From positions 1 through 64,000 of the forward strand of contig NZ_AYOZ01000062.1 of the NCBI RefSeq assembly GCF_000508165.1: a DNA stretch of 64,000 nucleotides, written 5' to 3'. The notes beneath the pieces were generated by a model. That model saw only the letters and a program-made list of their open reading frames with translations, was not told the origin of the DNA and ran no database searches. The translations under genes were made by a program, and so were the position numbers. Positions 30,528-39,389 of this stretch are shown piece after piece (the first letter of the stretch is position 1; each line of letters starts with the position of its first letter). This DNA comes from Marinomonas profundimaris. GTDB taxonomy: Bacteria > Pseudomonadota > Gammaproteobacteria > Pseudomonadales > Marinomonadaceae.

Positions 30528-31079
30528 TTAACACAACAAATCATCGGCCACTTTTTGCGCAATTTCGTAGCCTTTTAGATTACCCAATACAGTCAATGAA
30601 AAAACCATCGCCGCCGCCGGTCCTTTGCCCGTTAATATATTACCGTCCATCACCACAGGCTGATCTGCTACATATTCAGCGCCAATCAATCCATCTTCAA
30701 AACCGGGATAACACGTAGCTTGTTTATCCACCACAAAACCGTGCTTACCAAAAACCACCGCTGGCGATGCACAAATGGCCGCCAATAAAGCGTCTTCTAT
30801 GTCGTGTTTTTCCAACATGTCGATCAGCAATTCGCAATCACGAAAATGCTCTGCACCTGGCATGCCGCCCGGTAACACAATGGCATCAAACATTTGATCC
30901 GCCACGTCCGTTAGTAAAACGTCCGCTTCTAATTTACATCCGTGCGCCGCCACAATCTGTTTGGACTCATGCACACTCGCCACCGTTACAGTTAAACCGC
31001 CACGGCGCAATACATCGATAATCGTAATGGTTTCAATGTCTTCATTGCCATTGGCAACAGGAACCAACACCTTACTCAT
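30528..31079 (-). CDS. yajL: DJ-1/PfpI family protein (YajL-like)
   Basis: 183 residues. Family members repair or protect proteins against glyoxals and oxidation. Seen: the nucleophile-elbow cysteine in AICASPAVV and the supporting Glu in NGNEDIETI. AAGGAG lies before the ATG. It faces the same way as carA and rimI but with separate gaps. Exact activity (deglycase or chaperone) cannot be told from the sequence. Confidence 0.9.
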   Translation of the reverse strand: MSKVLVPVANGNEDIETITIIDVLRRGGLTVTVASVHESKQIVAAHGCKLEADVLLTDVADQMFDAIVLPGGMPGAEHFRDCELLIDMLEKHDIEDALLAAICASPAVVFGKHGFVVDKQATCYPGFEDGLIGAEYVADQPVVMDGNILTGKGPAAAMVFSLTVLGNLKGYEIAQKVADDLLC

Positions 31080-31106
31080 ATTTCATCTCCTTAATTAGGA
31101 CAGAAT

Positions 31107-31589
31107 TCAAACTGATACTGTTAATGTGAACAAACAAGCCGCTTCGTGGCCTTGCTCTGCTTGTCCTTTTTTTTCTATTTGATAGTAATTTTTACGGCAC
31201 CCCACCAGCTCAAACCCTAACGATTCATACAGACTAATCGCGCCGATGTTGGATTCTCGCACTTCCAATAGTAGCTCACAGACATTCTGCTGCTTGATGT
31301 CTTTTAACCACGTCATCATCAAGCTTCTTGCTAGACCTTGTCTACGGACAGAGGAATCAATCACAATTAATTCCAATTCGGACTGATCAAGCACGATCGA
31401 TGCCGTTAACCAACCGACAATCGATTTTTGCGTCACATCACCTAATTCAATCACCCAATTCTTTCGTGTGTTTAAAGCGTCTGCGACCAAATTTTCACCC
31501 CAAGGATGAGGGTTAGACAAGGTATCGAGTTGGATAATAGGCCATAAATCTGACTCGGTCGCCAGACGAATAGAAACAGAAGGAATCAT
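31107..31589 (-). CDS. rimI: GNAT acetyltransferase, RimI-like
   Basis: 160 residues, single GNAT domain with the acetyl-CoA loop RRQGLARSLM. RimI acetylates the N-terminus of ribosomal protein S18. The assignment rests on length, the DSSVRRQGLA motif and the pairing with the gene upstream, which occupies the holD place of E. coli's holD-rimI. Divergence is moderate, so another protein acceptor is possible. Confidence 0.8.
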   Translation of the reverse strand: MIPSVSIRLATESDLWPIIQLDTLSNPHPWGENLVADALNTRKNWVIELGDVTQKSIVGWLTASIVLDQSELELIVIDSSVRRQGLARSLMMTWLKDIKQQNVCELLLEVRESNIGAISLYESLGFELVGCRKNYYQIEKKGQAEQGHEAACLFTLTVSV

Positions 31590-31620
31590 AAAGTTGAACG
31601 CCTCTTTAAAGGCAAAAAGA

Positions 31621-32448
31621 TTAACAAAAAAGACAGGACTGCATAACTTGCCATGCGTCTTTGCGTAACTCAGGAATGCGATGCAATTCAGACAAACTCA
31701 CGATTCGTGCCGTAGGATATTGTTTAATAGGACTCTCTGGTGGCAAATCGTCCACCAGCTGAGTCACTTGCGCACCCGCAAGCACCAATAAAGGCGCATC
31801 AGGAAAGCTTTGCACCAAACGGCCAACATAACTTTCTAGCGCCCCAAATAACCAATCGGTGCGCTGTAGAAAATGTGGGTTCTTCAACCCGCCCGGCCAA
31901 GAAAAAGCGCTGCCCTGCCATTCATCCACCGAGTGTTTTAGCAACGCTTGCCCCATTTTTAAAACAAGACGCTCTATTTCTTCTTCCTGCGAGAACACCG
32001 TCGGCACATCGCTGATAATAAGCAGCTTGTTCGATAACGCATAAGCGCGAATGTCTAAGCGCGTGATTTGGCTCGAAAGTGAAGGATCCGGTTCCACCAC
32101 AATATCCACAGCCAACTCTTCAATCGGCTGCAAATCTTCAACGATAATTTCTGGCCCAGCGTTCAACTGTTCGCGAAGGTGATTCACCAGCGGTGTTTTT
32201 TCTTCAGGAAGCCGTTTTTCTTCTGTCACTGGTGTAGGCTCTGCCGCTTTAAACCCCGCAGAAGTCGGTTTAATGATCGCGTCTTCCGACGAAAACCCTG
32301 CCGTTACAGCGACATCGATCGGCCAAGGCTGGATCGGCATAAATACAGTGCCAGACACAGCGTCCGTAGAAGACAACCAAGACACCACGCCCATTTGCGC
32401 TAAGCAATGGGTTTGAAACGCCTGTTGAGGTGGTAATTCACGGGACAT
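31621..32448 (-). CDS. Conserved protein upstream of rimI, possible HolD (psi)-like
   Basis: 275 residues from the ATG at 32448 (MSRELPPQQAF), which has AAGG five bases upstream; the upstream extension of 33 residues is not family-like. Low-complexity Pro/Glu middle (about 60-120), then a more structured C-terminal half ending in LSELHRIPELRKDAWQVM. In E. coli rimI follows holD, and in relatives of this organism a longer protein stands there; a short N-terminal psi-like helix (ALQQ-type, here QAFQTHCLAQMGV) fits a clamp-loader psi role. Similarity is too weak to be sure. Confidence 0.5.
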   Translation of the reverse strand: MSRELPPQQAFQTHCLAQMGVVSWLSSTDAVSGTVFMPIQPWPIDVAVTAGFSSEDAIIKPTSAGFKAAEPTPVTEEKRLPEEKTPLVNHLREQLNAGPEIIVEDLQPIEELAVDIVVEPDPSLSSQITRLDIRAYALSNKLLIISDVPTVFSQEEEIERLVLKMGQALLKHSVDEWQGSAFSWPGGLKNPHFLQRTDWLFGALESYVGRLVQSFPDAPLLVLAGAQVTQLVDDLPPESPIKQYPTARIVSLSELHRIPELRKDAWQVMQSCLFC

Positions 32449-32627
32449 AATAACCTTAGAAACATACGCATTTATTGATTGGGATATTGGCAAACAAATA
32501 TACGCGTTTACGCAACGACTTGCCACTTGATGGCAACAAGATTGCATGGTCTAGTCTTTATCGACTATGTATAATCTCTGCCATCTTGAGCAATCTCAAA
32601 AAACGTCTTCTAAAAGGTAAACACCCC

Positions 32628-33416
32628 ATGGATTCTTTGTTTTCTCGTTTGATGCTGATCACCGCCCTTTTTATCAGTTCGCTCAGCGTTGCTGGTAACT
32701 TACCCGACTTAAAAGGCCGCACTATTTTAGCCGTGACGGAAAACGCCTACACACCGTTAAACTTTGTGGACCCAGCAACAGGCAAAGGCATTGGTTGGGA
32801 ATACGACGCCATGAACGAAATAGGCAAGCGCTTGAATGCGAAAATCGAATGGCACTTAAGCAGCTGGGACACTATGATTCAGGCGATCAAACAAGGTCAA
32901 TACGATGTCGGCATGGATGGCATCACCATCAATGAAGAACGCGCTCAGCAAATTGATTTCACGATTCCCTACATGACCTCTCAACAATTCATGCTAGTTC
33001 GCGCCGATGAAGACCGTTTTACAGACGCAGAATCCTTTGCCGCCAACGACGACTTCCAATTTGGCGCTCAAGCCGGCACCACCAATTTTTATGTGGCGGT
33101 TTATGATGTATTGGATGGCAACGAAGACAACCCACGCATCACGCTGCTCGAAACCTTTGGCACATCCGTCCAAGCACTTAAGTCTGGCGATGTCGACAGC
33201 GTATTAATGGACGCCGCATCGGCTCGCGGTTACATTGGCGCGAACCCAGGCGCATTTAAAATGATCGGTGGTCCACTCGGTTCAGAAGACTTCGGCTTCA
33301 TACTAACGCCAAAATCTGACCTACTTACCCCAATCAATGCCGCGATCAACAGCATGAAACAAGACGGCACACTCGATGCACTAAACAAAAAATGGTTCTT
33401 CGACTTTAATCAGTAA
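32628..33416 (+). CDS. Polar amino acid ABC transporter, substrate-binding protein
   Basis: 262 residues from the ATG at 32628 (AAAGG upstream). Signal peptide about 1-22 (LMLITALFISSLSVAG), then a type II periplasmic binding domain (family 3): GWEYDAMNEIGKRL, the ligand-contact region DVGMDGITINEERA and KWFFDF at the end. Binds a polar amino acid, ligand undecided. A terminator lies between it and the permease, so the binding protein would be made in excess. Confidence 0.9.
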   Translation: MDSLFSRLMLITALFISSLSVAGNLPDLKGRTILAVTENAYTPLNFVDPATGKGIGWEYDAMNEIGKRLNAKIEWHLSSWDTMIQAIKQGQYDVGMDGITINEERAQQIDFTIPYMTSQQFMLVRADEDRFTDAESFAANDDFQFGAQAGTTNFYVAVYDVLDGNEDNPRITLLETFGTSVQALKSGDVDSVLMDAASARGYIGANPGAFKMIGGPLGSEDFGFILTPKSDLLTPINAAINSMKQDGTLDALNKKWFFDFNQ

Positions 33417-33472
33417 GAAGTACAATCGATAAAATCAAAACCATTAGAGCGAAAGCAATAACCACACCCTGT

Positions 33473-33510
33473 AACGGATCTTCTGCTTTATAAGACGATC
33501 CGTTTTTTAT
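33473..33510 (+). terminator. Intercistronic terminator between binding protein and permease
   Basis: Arms AACGGATC and GATCCGTT with a 16-base loop, then TTTTTATT. It should reduce expression of the permease relative to the binding protein. Confidence 0.7.
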
Positions 33511-33548
33511 TGAAAATGACCACGGAATGGTCTTGCTATGAATTGATT

Positions 33549-34355
33549 ATGCCCTTTAAAAAAACCGTAGACCACACGCCATGGTGGCTAGTCACCATCA
33601 TCATTATCGCCCTTGTTCTGTTATGGAACATGGTTGCCGACCAAAGCTACCAACGCATAGCGGGCGCACTAAGCCAAGGTCTACTCACCACATTAGGCGT
33701 CACCTTTACCGCCTTTATTCTTGCCAGTCTAATCGGGTTATTAATTGCCTTAGCTGGGTTTTCACATCATCGAATCATCCGTGAATTTGCCCGTTTTTAT
33801 GTGGAAGTCTTTCGCGGCGTTCCTGTACTGGTACTGCTGTTTTACATCGCCTTTGTTGGCGCACCCGAACTGGTAAAATGCTACAACTGGGCGCTGCAAA
33901 TTCCGATAGAAGCGGGCTGGTTAGAAACCGCGAGAACCCGAGACTTCACCTTACTGTGGCGCGCTATTTTTGCCTTAGCAATCAGCTACAGTGCGTTTAT
34001 CGCAGAAGTATTTCGGGCGGGTATTCAAGAAGTGGGCAAAGGGCAAATAGAAGCGGCCAAAGCCTTGGGACTCTCCAACTGGCATCGATTTCGACTCATC
34101 ACCTTGCCGCAAGCCATGCGTAAAATCTTACCTCCGCTCGGCAACGACCTCGTCGCTATGATCAAAGACTCCGCACTGGTGTCTGTGCTTGGAGTACAAG
34201 ACATCACCCAACTTGGCAAAATTTACAGTTCATCGACCTTTCAGTTTTTTGAAACCTACAACGTCGTCGCCTTCATGTACCTTGTGCTCACGCTCAGTTT
34301 ATCGCTATTAATTCGAGCCTTTGAAAGTCATTTGAGACGCAATGACCATCATTGA
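33549..34355 (+). CDS. Polar amino acid ABC transporter, permease
   Basis: 268 residues from the ATG at 33549 (MPFKKTVDH); ATG 33516 and TTG 33510 are also possible, and none has a good ribosome-binding site. Membrane segments at the start (LVTIIIIALVLLWNMV), the His/Glu/Gln/Arg permease core ARFYVEVFRGVPVLVLLFYI, and the EAA loop EAAKALGLSNWHRFRLITLPQ that contacts the ATPase. No ATP-binding subunit or second permease is nearby, so the ATPase must be encoded elsewhere. Confidence 0.9.
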   Translation: MPFKKTVDHTPWWLVTIIIIALVLLWNMVADQSYQRIAGALSQGLLTTLGVTFTAFILASLIGLLIALAGFSHHRIIREFARFYVEVFRGVPVLVLLFYIAFVGAPELVKCYNWALQIPIEAGWLETARTRDFTLLWRAIFALAISYSAFIAEVFRAGIQEVGKGQIEAAKALGLSNWHRFRLITLPQAMRKILPPLGNDLVAMIKDSALVSVLGVQDITQLGKIYSSSTFQFFETYNVVAFMYLVLTLSLSLLIRAFESHLRRNDHH

Positions 34356-34393
34356 TTAGAGACAAACCACGTAAAATCGATGGCCTAAAAATG

Positions 34394-34422
34394 AAAAAAG
34401 CCAACACGACGTTGGATTTTTT
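34394..34422. terminator. Bidirectional terminator
   Basis: CCAAC-ACGAC-GTTGG flanked by A6 and T6, between the convergent permease and DUF6314 genes. Its left part AAAAAAGCCAACAC recurs in the terminator at 34943. Confidence 0.8.
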
Positions 34423-34438
34423 ACTGTTACAAACAAGG

Positions 34439-34885
34439 TTAGATGCGAGTAAATCGAGTTCGAATCGAGTAGTCTTTCTTTGGCCCAACCACGCTAAAAC
34501 TCAACTCAAACTCATCGTCTGATAAAAACGCAAACGTCGCGTCATAATGGTCTTTGATACACAAATGATGGGACGTGAGAATACTCGCTTGCGTGAAGGC
34601 AAAGCTCAGAAACAAATCGCCCTTCGTCGCGCCATCGGAAAAATAGATATCAAACCCTTCTGACGTCATCCGATATTCGTAGGTGCGAAACGCGTTTGGC
34701 TTCTGCTCCTTATTTTGAGCACTTGGCAGCACCATAGCTTCTTGAAAATCCAAATAATCATCGTGCTGATCATTAACCTGAAACGTCGCCTGCCCTGTGA
34801 TCTCACCAAAGCCCGAAATCACTCGATTCGCCTTCCAGTCACCCAGAAAATACAACGACACCGCGCTTGCTTTCATTGCGTACAT
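34439..34885 (-). CDS. DUF6314 family protein
   Basis: 148 residues, a beta-rich small domain with family-like features: N-terminal LGDWKANRVISG, RTYEYRMTSEGFDIYFSDG in the middle, HHLCIKDHYDATF and VGPKKDYSIRTRFTR at the end. Function not known; the fold is probably a lipocalin-like barrel. Flanked on both sides by related terminators, so it is an independent unit. Confidence 0.75.
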   Translation of the reverse strand: MYAMKASAVSLYFLGDWKANRVISGFGEITGQATFQVNDQHDDYLDFQEAMVLPSAQNKEQKPNAFRTYEYRMTSEGFDIYFSDGATKGDLFLSFAFTQASILTSHHLCIKDHYDATFAFLSDDEFELSFSVVGPKKDYSIRTRFTRI

Positions 34886-34942
34886 TCAGTTGACACTCTA
34901 TTAATAAGTAAACACGCCCTAGTATATCGTTTTTCTAAAAGC

Positions 34943-34969
34943 AAAAAAGCCAACACTAGGCTGGCTTTT
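34943..34969 (-). terminator. Terminator downstream of the F420 operon
   Basis: AAAAGCCA pairs with TGGCTTTT; the U-run is on the minus strand (A6 at 34943-34948). Lies about 200 bases after the last gene of the cof operon and before the DUF6314 gene. Confidence 0.6.
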
Positions 34970-35022
34970 GAAGCTGGTACATGAATACAAGAACACAGCG
35001 TCAATGACCTAAACATCACGGG

Positions 35023-35074
35023 CGAATAACACTTCGACGAGGTAGGCGACAGTTTCGAGAAGAAATGTTATTCG
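35023..35074 (+). repeat. Stem-loop with a conserved core, copy B
   Basis: Perfect 9-base stem CGAATAACA/TGTTATTCG around a 34-base loop holding the 25-base core (GAGGTAGGCGA ... TTTCGAGA, 35036-35060) shared with the hairpin at 23231-23281. The stems of the two copies are unrelated in sequence. Confidence 0.7.
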
Positions 35075-35110
35075 TTCGATGAGAAACGATGTAGCTCAAG
35101 TAACAAGAGT

Positions 35111-35150
35111 AACCCCATCCTAACCTTCCCCTTGAAGAAAGGGGAAGGAA
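35111..35150 (+). repeat. Dispersed palindromic repeat, copy B
   Basis: AACCCCATCCTAACC, CCCCTTGAAG and GGGGAAGGAA. About 40 bases, 21 bases from the end of the F420-type oxidoreductase gene. A further match with copy C (AACAACCTAA) follows about 17 bases downstream. Confidence 0.8.
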
Positions 35151-35171
35151 AAAAGTTACAGAAACAACAAC

Positions 35172-36176
35172 CTAACCATTAAACACGGGAATAATGTCTC
35201 TTCCGTATTTGGCGATGATTTCTTCTTCGTCGCCACTGTCTAGGTAAATATTGAACTGTGTCGTGCCTGCCGCTTCGAGGTCTTTAATACGCGCAATGTG
35301 ATCGTCAACCGTTCCCAATACACAGAAGCTTTTCACGATGTCTTCCGTGATGAAATCCAAGAATGGATTGTCGCTTTGACCATGTTTCGAGTAATCGTAA
35401 CCACGGCGCTTTTCAATGTAATCGGTTAGGCTTTTTGGTACTAAACCAGAGTCTGCACCGTATTTTTCGACGATGTCCGCCACGTGGTTACCGACCATCG
35501 CCGGGAACCACTTAGTGTGTTCGATGCAATAATCCATGTCACCAAAATACGCTGGCGCAGCGGCTTGCACCTTGAAGTTGGACATATCGCGTCCGGCTTC
35601 TTCACCCGCGGTGATCGCTTGGTCTTTAAACCACTTCACCAAATCAGGATCACCAATTTGCAAGATCAAACCGTCGCCAACTTGCCCAGCCGTCGCCAAA
35701 GCTTTTGGCCCGTAAGCACCAATCCAAACAGGCAATTCATAACCCGTTGCCCAAGGTAATTTCACCGGTTCTGGGCATTCGCCATATTCCACTTCTTCAC
35801 CGCGCACCATGGCTTTTACCTTGGTGGTGAACTCCGACAAACGCGCCAACGTCGCGGGTTTTTTTCCCATCACTCGCATAGACGAATCCCCTCGACCGAG
35901 TCCGATGTCAAAACGACCATTACTCTGATGCGCCAAGCTCGCGTATAAACTCGCCGCCAAAGACCAGTCGCGAATGTTCGGGTTGGTTACACAAGGACCG
36001 AATCGCATGGTCTTTGTGTGTTCCATGCACATTGCCATGGCCACAAACGACTCGCGCCACAAAATGTGTGAATCGTAAAACCAACAATAATCAAACCCCG
36101 CCGCTTCCGCCTGACGAACCAAGTTACGCGCGCGATCTGGGCTGACAAACCCTTTAAACGTAATACCGAATTCCAT
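35172..36176 (-). CDS. F420-dependent luciferase-like oxidoreductase (proposed pyrimidine reductase)
   Basis: 334 residues, luciferase-like (LLM) TIM barrel close to methylene-H4MPT reductase. Seen: MEFGITFKGFV, DSHILWRESFVAMA, CVTNPNIRDWSLAASL, GRFDIGLGRGDSSMRV and PVWIGAYGPKALA. These fit the LLM subfamily known as TIGR03842, whose reaction is not established to my knowledge. It is the only F420-type user gene in an operon that makes and reduces F420, and the operon shares RutR-type sites with dihydropyrimidinase genes. Inference: F420H2-dependent reduction of uracil/thymine to the dihydro form, in place of PreTA. AGAGGA precedes the ATG; 106 bases separate it from npdG. Confidence 0.85.
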   Translation of the reverse strand: MEFGITFKGFVSPDRARNLVRQAEAAGFDYCWFYDSHILWRESFVAMAMCMEHTKTMRFGPCVTNPNIRDWSLAASLYASLAHQSNGRFDIGLGRGDSSMRVMGKKPATLARLSEFTTKVKAMVRGEEVEYGECPEPVKLPWATGYELPVWIGAYGPKALATAGQVGDGLILQIGDPDLVKWFKDQAITAGEEAGRDMSNFKVQAAAPAYFGDMDYCIEHTKWFPAMVGNHVADIVEKYGADSGLVPKSLTDYIEKRRGYDYSKHGQSDNPFLDFITEDIVKSFCVLGTVDDHIARIKDLEAAGTTQFNIYLDSGDEEEIIAKYGRDIIPVFNG

Positions 36177-36282
36177 GATGTGTTCCTCTTATGATTGTGC
36201 TTTTTTAATATTTTTTAAGAAATTGAGTCTGTTTTTAACAAAGTATTGGTGAGCTCTGCTCTTGTCTCTAAAGCATCGAAAC

Positions 36283-36981
36283 CTAATGATCTGGTGGGCA
36301 AATGCGTATCCCCGCATGACTAAACGGCACCTCTTTCGAAATATTCAAACGGATCAAGATCGGTGTCAGTGCTTCGATGCAGCGGGCGCTTTCCGCCAAG
36401 CCTGCGTTGTAGGCTTTGGTGCCCATTTTTTCGATCAGTGCCATGACTTTTTTCTTCGCGATTAAGTCATTGCCGCACACTAAAATGTCGCAATTAATGG
36501 CACGAGAAAGATCGTTCAAAGTGATTGCAGATACATTGTGTAATGCGCCAACCACGGGAATATCATCGCCTAATAACAACTGAGCCGATTCCGTGACCGA
36601 TCCCGCTTCTGGCATCACAACGGCTTTCGGGTTGCCCGGTGCCAGCGGCACAACGATGTCGACCAAGACTTTGCCAAGCAATAACGGCGCGAGCGTTGTT
36701 AATGTGGCGTCATGTCCCGCGTACGGAACCGACAAAATGACCAAGTCGCCCGCCGCTTTGGTTGCGTCTTCCATGCTCATGCCAGAAATATCGGCGGTTG
36801 CATCACCTAACAATTCGGTCAGCGCCTTCGCCGTTTCTTGCGCTTTAGCAGGATCACGAGAACCCAGCACCACACTCACGCCCGCTTGCGCCAAACGTAA
36901 CGCTAAGCCTTTCCCTTGCGGGCCGGTTCCGCCAATAATGGCGACTTTATTCATTGATTCGTCTTGCATCGAACTTTTCAT
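36283..36981 (-). CDS. npdG: NADPH:F420 oxidoreductase
   Basis: Passes hydride between NADPH and F420. Up to 232 residues; codon 10 is also a Met and starts exactly at the Rossmann segment [18 protein letters not shown]. Seen: LGSRDPAKA (the Ser-Arg after beta-2 that favours NADPH), [10 protein letters not shown], and an F420-pocket-like C-terminal half. A 4-base ATGA overlap with cofE couples translation. In this operon it would recharge F420 for the LLM enzyme. Confidence 0.9.
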   Translation of the reverse strand: MKSSMQDESMNKVAIIGGTGPQGKGLALRLAQAGVSVVLGSRDPAKAQETAKALTELLGDATADISGMSMEDATKAAGDLVILSVPYAGHDATLTTLAPLLLGKVLVDIVVPLAPGNPKAVVMPEAGSVTESAQLLLGDDIPVVGALHNVSAITLNDLSRAINCDILVCGNDLIAKKKVMALIEKMGTKAYNAGLAESARCIEALTPILIRLNISKEVPFSHAGIRICPPDH

Positions 36982-37751
36982 CTAAAGAGATCCTCGTTAT
37001 GAGCGCGAATAAGATCGCGACTGGAACTGTCGGTTTTTGGCCAATTCAGACCACGAAAAATAATCACGGGGGATTTCGCGCTTTTTTCCATCAACAAACC
37101 TGACGCCGCCGCGAGTTCGTCGGCAAAGGCGGGCGCGGTCACGCTTAACGGTCGGCCAAAGGCGTCTTCTTCACCCAACATATGCATCACGCCCGGCACG
37201 TTCGCCAAGCCAATCGCCACATTGGTTTGCCCCAATCGCCAAGGGCGACCAAAGGTGTCACTAATCACCACGCCCAAATCACAAGCAAAATGCGTTTCCA
37301 ATCTTTGACACAGTTCACGAGCGCTTTTGTCTGGGTCTTCGGGCAATAAAATAAGCTGACCTGGATGATCCGCATTGGATTCATCCACCGCCGCATTGGC
37401 GCAAATGTAGCCGTTTTTATGCTCAGCAATCAGCACGCCTTCTTCTTGATCAGGTCGCTTCATCGCACGAACAATGCGATTCGACTGAGACAAAATCACT
37501 TCTACTTTTCGAGGGTCTTTATTCACCGTTTTCGCCAATTCGATCGCTTCGTCGCTTGGTGTAATGTCATCCAAATACGCGCAAGCGCCTTCGCTTTTAG
37601 AGACCACTTTGTGAGCAATGACCAGAATATCGCCTGCGACCAAGGTTTGTTTTTGTGTGATTAAGGTATCAATAATGCGTTGCGCTAAATCGTCGCCCGC
37701 TTGGAAATCCGGCAATCCCATTAAGCGAAACATACTCATCGAATCAGGCAT
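36978..37751 (-). CDS. cofE: F420-0:gamma-glutamyl ligase
   Basis: Adds gamma-linked glutamates to F420-0 with GTP. 257 residues, the stand-alone archaeal/proteobacterial type without the nitroreductase-like C-terminal domain of actinobacterial FbiB. Seen: [39 protein letters not shown] and [14 protein letters not shown]. Overlaps cofC by 8 bases and npdG by 4. Confidence 0.94.
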   Translation of the reverse strand: MPDSMSMFRLMGLPDFQAGDDLAQRIIDTLITQKQTLVAGDILVIAHKVVSKSEGACAYLDDITPSDEAIELAKTVNKDPRKVEVILSQSNRIVRAMKRPDQEEGVLIAEHKNGYICANAAVDESNADHPGQLILLPEDPDKSARELCQRLETHFACDLGVVISDTFGRPWRLGQTNVAIGLANVPGVMHMLGEEDAFGRPLSVTAPAFADELAAASGLLMEKSAKSPVIIFRGLNWPKTDSSSRDLIRAHNEDLFR

Positions 37752-38430
37752 AGTATTGCTCCTTAACGGGAGGCAGAGAGGTTTGTTTCCATGCTTTGAA
37801 TTGCTCAGGTTGGCGAATCACCGCCACTTGAAGGTCTTCGCTGTGGTCAATGTCTAACGCGAGATTGGCGAAATGCAAACTGCGGCAAACCAGTCGATTT
37901 CTCAACGCATTGGCGCGATGCGCAGACGCCGAATCACAACCGTATTCAAACGGAATCGCGTCTGGTGGTGAGGTCAGTAAAGCATTGGTGCCACCGTCTT
38001 TTGCAACGGCAATCACCACTTGTGCGTCATGAATCGCCGCCATTAGGTCGATTATTTCTTGATAATCCAATAGCGCAATATCACTTGGAACAATGAGTTG
38101 GCTGTCATAGCCCGACTGTTTCACCCAGTCACAAGCAAAATCCAACGCGCCGTTTAAGCCTTTGGAACCGTCGTCAAATAACGTATTGGTTTCGTAAGAT
38201 TGCGCCAAACTGAGCACGTCCAGCGACTCGCTCACTACCAACACATCCAGCATGGGAAAATGTTGTTTAAAGAACGCCAAGGTGTTTTGAAACAAGGTCA
38301 GCGACAATTTTTCACGAGACGAATCTGACAAGCTGCCGACCAATCTTTGCTTCGATCGTGAGGGCGATTTCATCGGAATCACTACGCAAAGCTTGTCTAT
38401 AAAACAAGGCGCCAGTAAAAAAGAAGTCAT
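37744..38430 (-). CDS. cofC: Phospholactate/PEP guanylyltransferase
   Basis: Activates the three-carbon phospho-acid (2-phospho-L-lactate, PEP or 3-phosphoglycerate, depending on the organism) with GTP for CofD. 228 residues, a small nucleotidyltransferase. Seen: VVIPMKSPSRSKQRLVG, GLNGALDFA, VPSDIALLDY, AKDGGTNALLTSPPDA and LDIDHSEDLQ. Which acid it uses cannot be read with certainty. Overlaps cofE by 8 bases and cofD by 1. The N-terminal 15 residues before the core are unusual and the start may be later. Confidence 0.9.
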   Translation of the reverse strand: MTSFLLAPCFIDKLCVVIPMKSPSRSKQRLVGSLSDSSREKLSLTLFQNTLAFFKQHFPMLDVLVVSESLDVLSLAQSYETNTLFDDGSKGLNGALDFACDWVKQSGYDSQLIVPSDIALLDYQEIIDLMAAIHDAQVVIAVAKDGGTNALLTSPPDAIPFEYGCDSASAHRANALRNRLVCRSLHFANLALDIDHSEDLQVAVIRQPEQFKAWKQTSLPPVKEQYYA

Positions 38431-39389
38431 TAGGCCGCCCTCTGCTTCTTATGAGACAGCGCAAATTCAACCACGCGGGACATCAGATCTGCTTTCTCTT
38501 CAGGGGTTTTCATCAAGGTGGGCGTGACCAACACATCCAAACCTTGCTCTGTTAGCCATGCCGTATCGGTTTGGTCTATTTCATCGATGACCAGCGCATT
38601 CAGAAAAGTGTGATAACAGTCGTAAATGCCTTTCGAATCGATACTTTTACCGGCACTTTCAAGCATTTTATCCGCAGGGCCTTTTACCGTTTTTCCGCCA
38701 ATCAACGGCGACACCGCGATGACATAAGCGCCACTTTGTTCAACTGCTTGCTGAATGTCTGGCACCGCGAGAATCGCCCCAATGCTCACAATCGGATTAC
38801 TTGGCGCAATAACGATCACATCGCTGTTGGCAATTTGTTCCAACGCTTCTCGCGTCGGTTTGGCGCTTTCAATTCCCTGGTATTCGATGTCGATCACATC
38901 GAGCTGGCAATGCTCGCGCACGAAGAATTCTTGAAACGACAACCAACCTTTTGGCGTTTTCACTTGGGTTTGCACCACATCGTCTGTCGGCAATAAAATC
39001 GGTAGCGTCACACCGTGACGTGCTGCCAATCGCTGCGTAATCTCACTGGCGCTCACGCCTTGGTGCTTTAAATGCGTTCGATAAATGTGCGTGGCGAGAT
39101 CCAAATCCCCCAAGGTCATCCACGTGTCTTGCCCTAAGACAGTTAGCTCGTTTAATACTTGGTGAGTTTCATTCTTGCGTCCCCAACCTTGCTGCCGATC
39201 GATTTGATCGCCAAGGGAATAGATCAGGGTGTCAATGTCTGGCGAGACCCAGAGTCCATGAAATTCATCGTCGTCGGCGATGTTGCCGATGATCTTGGTC
39301 GCGCTGGCGAACGGACTGTTGGCCAAACCTTCGGCGGCTTTCGCACCGCCGACGCCGCCCGCCAATAACGTAATCGTTAATTCTGCCAT
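38430..39389 (-). CDS. cofD: 2-phospho-L-lactate transferase (F420-0/dehydro-F420-0 synthase)
   Basis: Transfers the activated phospho-acid to the Fo chromophore. 319 residues. Seen: LLAGGVGGAKAAEGLA, the Fo-binding NIADDDEFHGLWVSPDIDT, APSNPIVSIGAIL and SPLIGGKTVKGPADKML. One-base overlaps on both sides (cofH stop, cofC start). Confidence 0.96.
   Translation of the reverse strand: MAELTITLLAGGVGGAKAAEGLANSPFASATKIIGNIADDDEFHGLWVSPDIDTLIYSLGDQIDRQQGWGRKNETHQVLNELTVLGQDTWMTLGDLDLATHIYRTHLKHQGVSASEITQRLAARHGVTLPILLPTDDVVQTQVKTPKGWLSFQEFFVREHCQLDVIDIEYQGIESAKPTREALEQIANSDVIVIAPSNPIVSIGAILAVPDIQQAVEQSGAYVIAVSPLIGGKTVKGPADKMLESAGKSIDSKGIYDCYHTFLNALVIDEIDQTDTAWLTEQGLDVLVTPTLMKTPEEKADLMSRVVEFALSHKKQRAA

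Noticed and set aside
35172-36176. LLM gene as RutA (uracil monooxygenase)
   Set aside because: Motifs resemble methylene-H4MPT-reductase-like F420 enzymes, none of rutB-F is present, and the gene is in an F420 operon.
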